From Cryptomeria japonica (Eukaryota > Streptophyta > Pinopsida > Cupressales > Cupressaceae), in assembly GCF_030272615.1 (NCBI RefSeq), contig NC_081412.1, forward strand, positions 479,864,657-479,928,656: DNA of 64,000 nucleotides, read 5' to 3'. The notes beneath the pieces are model-generated. The model made no database searches. It saw only the letters and a program-made list of their open reading frames with translations, and was not told the DNA's origin. Below are positions 61,658-64,000 of this stretch, piece after piece (position 1 is the first letter of the stretch; every line of letters starts with the position of its first letter). The translations under genes and the position numbers were made by a program.

Positions 61658-62533
61658 TCAACGGTATAGGATATCGGCTAAAATGATATATTGAGAAGAT
61701 TGGCGAATGAAAGTGTGACGTTGGTTATTGGATAGGTCAGGAGGAAGGATATTGTCACGAAGGTATGTGAAAATGGAACCATATAACTGGGACTCAGAAC
61801 CAACAACACATATCATCTCAGTAGGAGTGATTTCATATGAGGGAACCAAAAGGTTATCCACCAAGAACTCATAGCAGGTCTCATTCGGTGGTAGATCAAT
61901 TAGTGAAGCAATTGTAGCCATGGCATCCGTGGCTCCATTCCGCTCTCTTGGTATCTGCTTAAAGTCTATCTTCGTGAATTGTTGTTTCAAGTCATCCACC
62001 ATTCTTTTATAGGGCATTAATTTCTCGTCCTTTGTTTGGTAGTCATCAGTTGCCTGATGAATTACAAGTTGAGAGTCTCCAAAAACACGAAGTTCTTGGA
62101 TCTTCCACTGAACTGCGATCCGTAATCCAGTTGTTAATGTCTCATATTCTGCTATGTTATTAGTGTAGGGAAATGATAATCGATATGATTTTGGTATAGA
62201 ATCCCCTTGAGGAGTTATGAAGAGGATGCCAGCTCCTGCCCCATGTTGTGTGTATGAGCCATCAAAGTATAGTTGCCAAGGCTTTGTATGTGACACTGTT
62301 AAAATGGATTCATCTGGAAATTCTGAAATTAGAGGAACATCATCTAACATGGGAGCATCTGCTAACTGATCAGCGATAGCTTGTCCTTTTATTTCTTTTC
62401 TATCCACATACTCGATGTTGAATTCACTCAGGAGCATCACCCATTTGGCTAGTCGCCCAGTAAGTGTCGGTTTATTGAGAAGGTATTTCAATGGATCGAT
62501 CCTTGCAACCAACTTAGTCTTATGAGTTAGCAT
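61658..62533 (-). pseudogene. Tat gypsy archaeal-type RNase H
   Basis: An open stretch of 291 codons follows the first RNase H tail. The dual-RNase H mark of the Tat lineage is the second domain here: LYFDGSYTQHGAGAG (D), NNIAEYETLTTGL (E), VFGDSQLVIHQ (D) and GATDAMATIAS (D), all four catalytic acids present. It is in the same frame as the RT part upstream and integrase downstream, separated by single stops. Confidence 0.88.
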
Positions 62534-63999
62534 GTAATGTCATAAATTCTATGAAGCAAAGACCACAGCTAGACATGCATGCTCAATTGGTGTGTAGTTT
62601 AGCTCATATCCCACCAATGTGCGACTGATATAGTATACTGCCTTTTCTTTGCCCTCAGCAACTTGTTGTGCTAAGAGTGCCCCCAGTGCTATTGAAGTAG
62701 CTGATATGTATAGTAATAGAGGTTGATCAGGAACTGGTGGCATCAAAACTGGTGGATTCAGAAGATAATCTTTGAGTGTCTGGAAAGCTCATTGACAATT
62801 AACATCCCATTTGAATTTGATGTTTTTATGTAGCAAGTGTTGAAAAGGATTACACTTATCTGCAAGTTGTGCTATGAATCTTCATATGGGCTGGAGTCTC
62901 CCTTGCAAAGATCAAAGTTGACTGATATTTCTTGGTGGTTGCATCTCTAGGATGGCCTTGACTTTTGCTGGATCAACTTCGATTCCTCTTTTTGATACAA
63001 TGAATCCTAGGAGCTTCCCAGAGGTTACTCCAAAGACACATTTCTTGGGGTTTAATCTTACTTTATACTTTTCCAACCGATCAAAGATGACTGAAAGTAT
63101 GTCCAAATGTGTATCTCTATCTATTGATTTACCCAAGAGGTCATCAACATAATCTTCCACAGTAACGTGCATGAGATCATGAAAGATAGTAGTCATGGCT
63201 CTTTGATACGTAGTGCCTGTATTTTTTAGCCCAAAGGGCATGACATTCCAATAGAAAGTTCCCCAAGGACAAGTAAATACCATTTTGTGTTGATCTTCGG
63301 ATGCAATTTTTATTTGATTGTAACCAGAGAATCCATCCATCAAATATAACATCGCATGACCTGCTGTGAGATTGACAATCAAGTCAATATTTGGTAATGG
63401 AAAATCATCCTTAGGATAAGCTTTGTTGATGTCTCTGAAATCTGTACATATTCTGATACTACGATCTGGTTTACTGACAGGCACTAAGTTGGAGATCCAT
63501 TCAGGATAATCAATTGGGCATATGAATTCGACATCCAATAATGTCTCAAGCTCTGCTTTGACCAATAATGCCACTTGTGGATGCATCTTTCTTAATTTCT
63601 GTTTCACTGGTTTTGCCCCCGGTTTAACTGTCAAATGATACATTACCAAATCCAGATCCAATCCAGGCATATCAGCATATGACCATGCAAAGTTGATTTG
63701 TCGTTCTGTGAAGAAACTTATGAACTTTGACCTTTCTGACTTTGTCAAAGATTGAGCCAGGAATATGTTGTGTGGAACTTCTTCGATGCCAATGTTTGTT
63801 TTGATAGTCTCCTCTACCAACATGGATGACTTTTCCTCATATGATGCTAGGAGAATGTCGAGCCTTCCATCTTCAGGTGCCTCAGAGAGGTTTTCACCCT
63901 CAGATACGTCCTTTCTTTTTACTTTTTTGGGGTCAGACATCGCCACAATGTGGTTTTCGCCATAAGACCCTTGATTTGTTTTTATTTTTATATTTTTGC
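62534..63999 (-). pseudogene. Tat gypsy reverse transcriptase and first RNase H
   Basis: The frame is open from the right window edge. It reads FAWSYADMPGLDLDL, VKPGAKPVKQKLRKMHPQV, RICTDFRDINKAYPKDDFPL, YLMDGFSGYNQI, MPFGLKNTGTTYQRAM, VEDYVDDLLGKS (YVDD), KCVFGVTSGKLLGF. After TGA at 62,912 the connection region and first RNase H continue in the same frame with two more TGA stops, all at Arg-like positions. This domain (LLLYISATSIALGALLAQ) lacks the usual catalytic Asp. A TAG and a TGA at 62,534-62,548 then interrupt QNLW-like sequence. The upstream gag lies outside the window. Confidence 0.88.
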
Positions 64000-64000
64000 G

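Overview
The window looks like an intergenic, transposon-packed piece of a large seed-plant nuclear genome. A gymnosperm such as a conifer is my inference: it is AT-rich, the elements are old and nested, and Ty3/gypsy, Ty1/copia, LINE and CACTA families are all present. I see no ordinary host gene, rRNA, tRNA or CRISPR. Nearly everything that can be named is a mobile element, mostly decayed.

Layout. 1-12.6 kb: a decayed minus-strand Ty3/gypsy end, then a ~3.9-kb unit present twice head to tail (about 1107-5050 and 5051-12575). The second copy is split by a 3.7-kb 5'-truncated LINE flanked by a 15-bp target-site duplication. Unusually, this LINE carries a further long ORF downstream of its RNase H. 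12.6-26.9 kb: LTR remnants, a minus-strand copia gag remnant, a gypsy gag scrap, an LTR-like direct-repeat pair, and long stretches where I recognise nothing. 27-36.2 kb: a two-gene CACTA (En/Spm) transposon on the minus strand. It has a multi-exon TNP2-type transposase with an acidic tail encoded by a microsatellite, and a second multi-exon gene that joins a SET-domain-like region to a Ptta/En/Spm (Transposase_24-like) region. 37.6-50 kb: a truncated minus-strand gypsy element, whose 5' LTR is interrupted by a young plus-strand chromovirus (41,697-48,891, 5-bp duplication CCATA). That chromovirus has lost gag, has an open pol and has a 3.6-kb 3' LTR. 50.0-50.8 kb: a second, fragmentary copy of the CACTA transposase 5' end. 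50.8-55.7 kb: mostly unrecognised sequence with local tandem duplications. 56-64 kb: a minus-strand Tat-lineage gypsy element with its 3' LTR start, a long 3' region holding tandem repeats and an antisense plant-mobile-domain pseudogene, then integrase, archaeal-type RNase H, first RNase H and RT running to the right edge.

How the parts relate. The genes serve transposition of their own elements and there is no host operon or pathway here. Nesting gives relative ages: the ~3.9-kb duplication came before the LINE insertion; the minus gypsy came before the chromovirus inserted into its LTR. Most premature stops fit C-to-T change at CAG or CGA codons, as expected for methylated, silenced DNA.

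The strongest candidates for something undescribed are the SET-Transposase_24 fusion gene, the array of covarying mini-hairpins in the chromovirus LTR (48.4-48.8 kb), and the LINE with a third ORF. All assignments are from reading alone; no database search was run.
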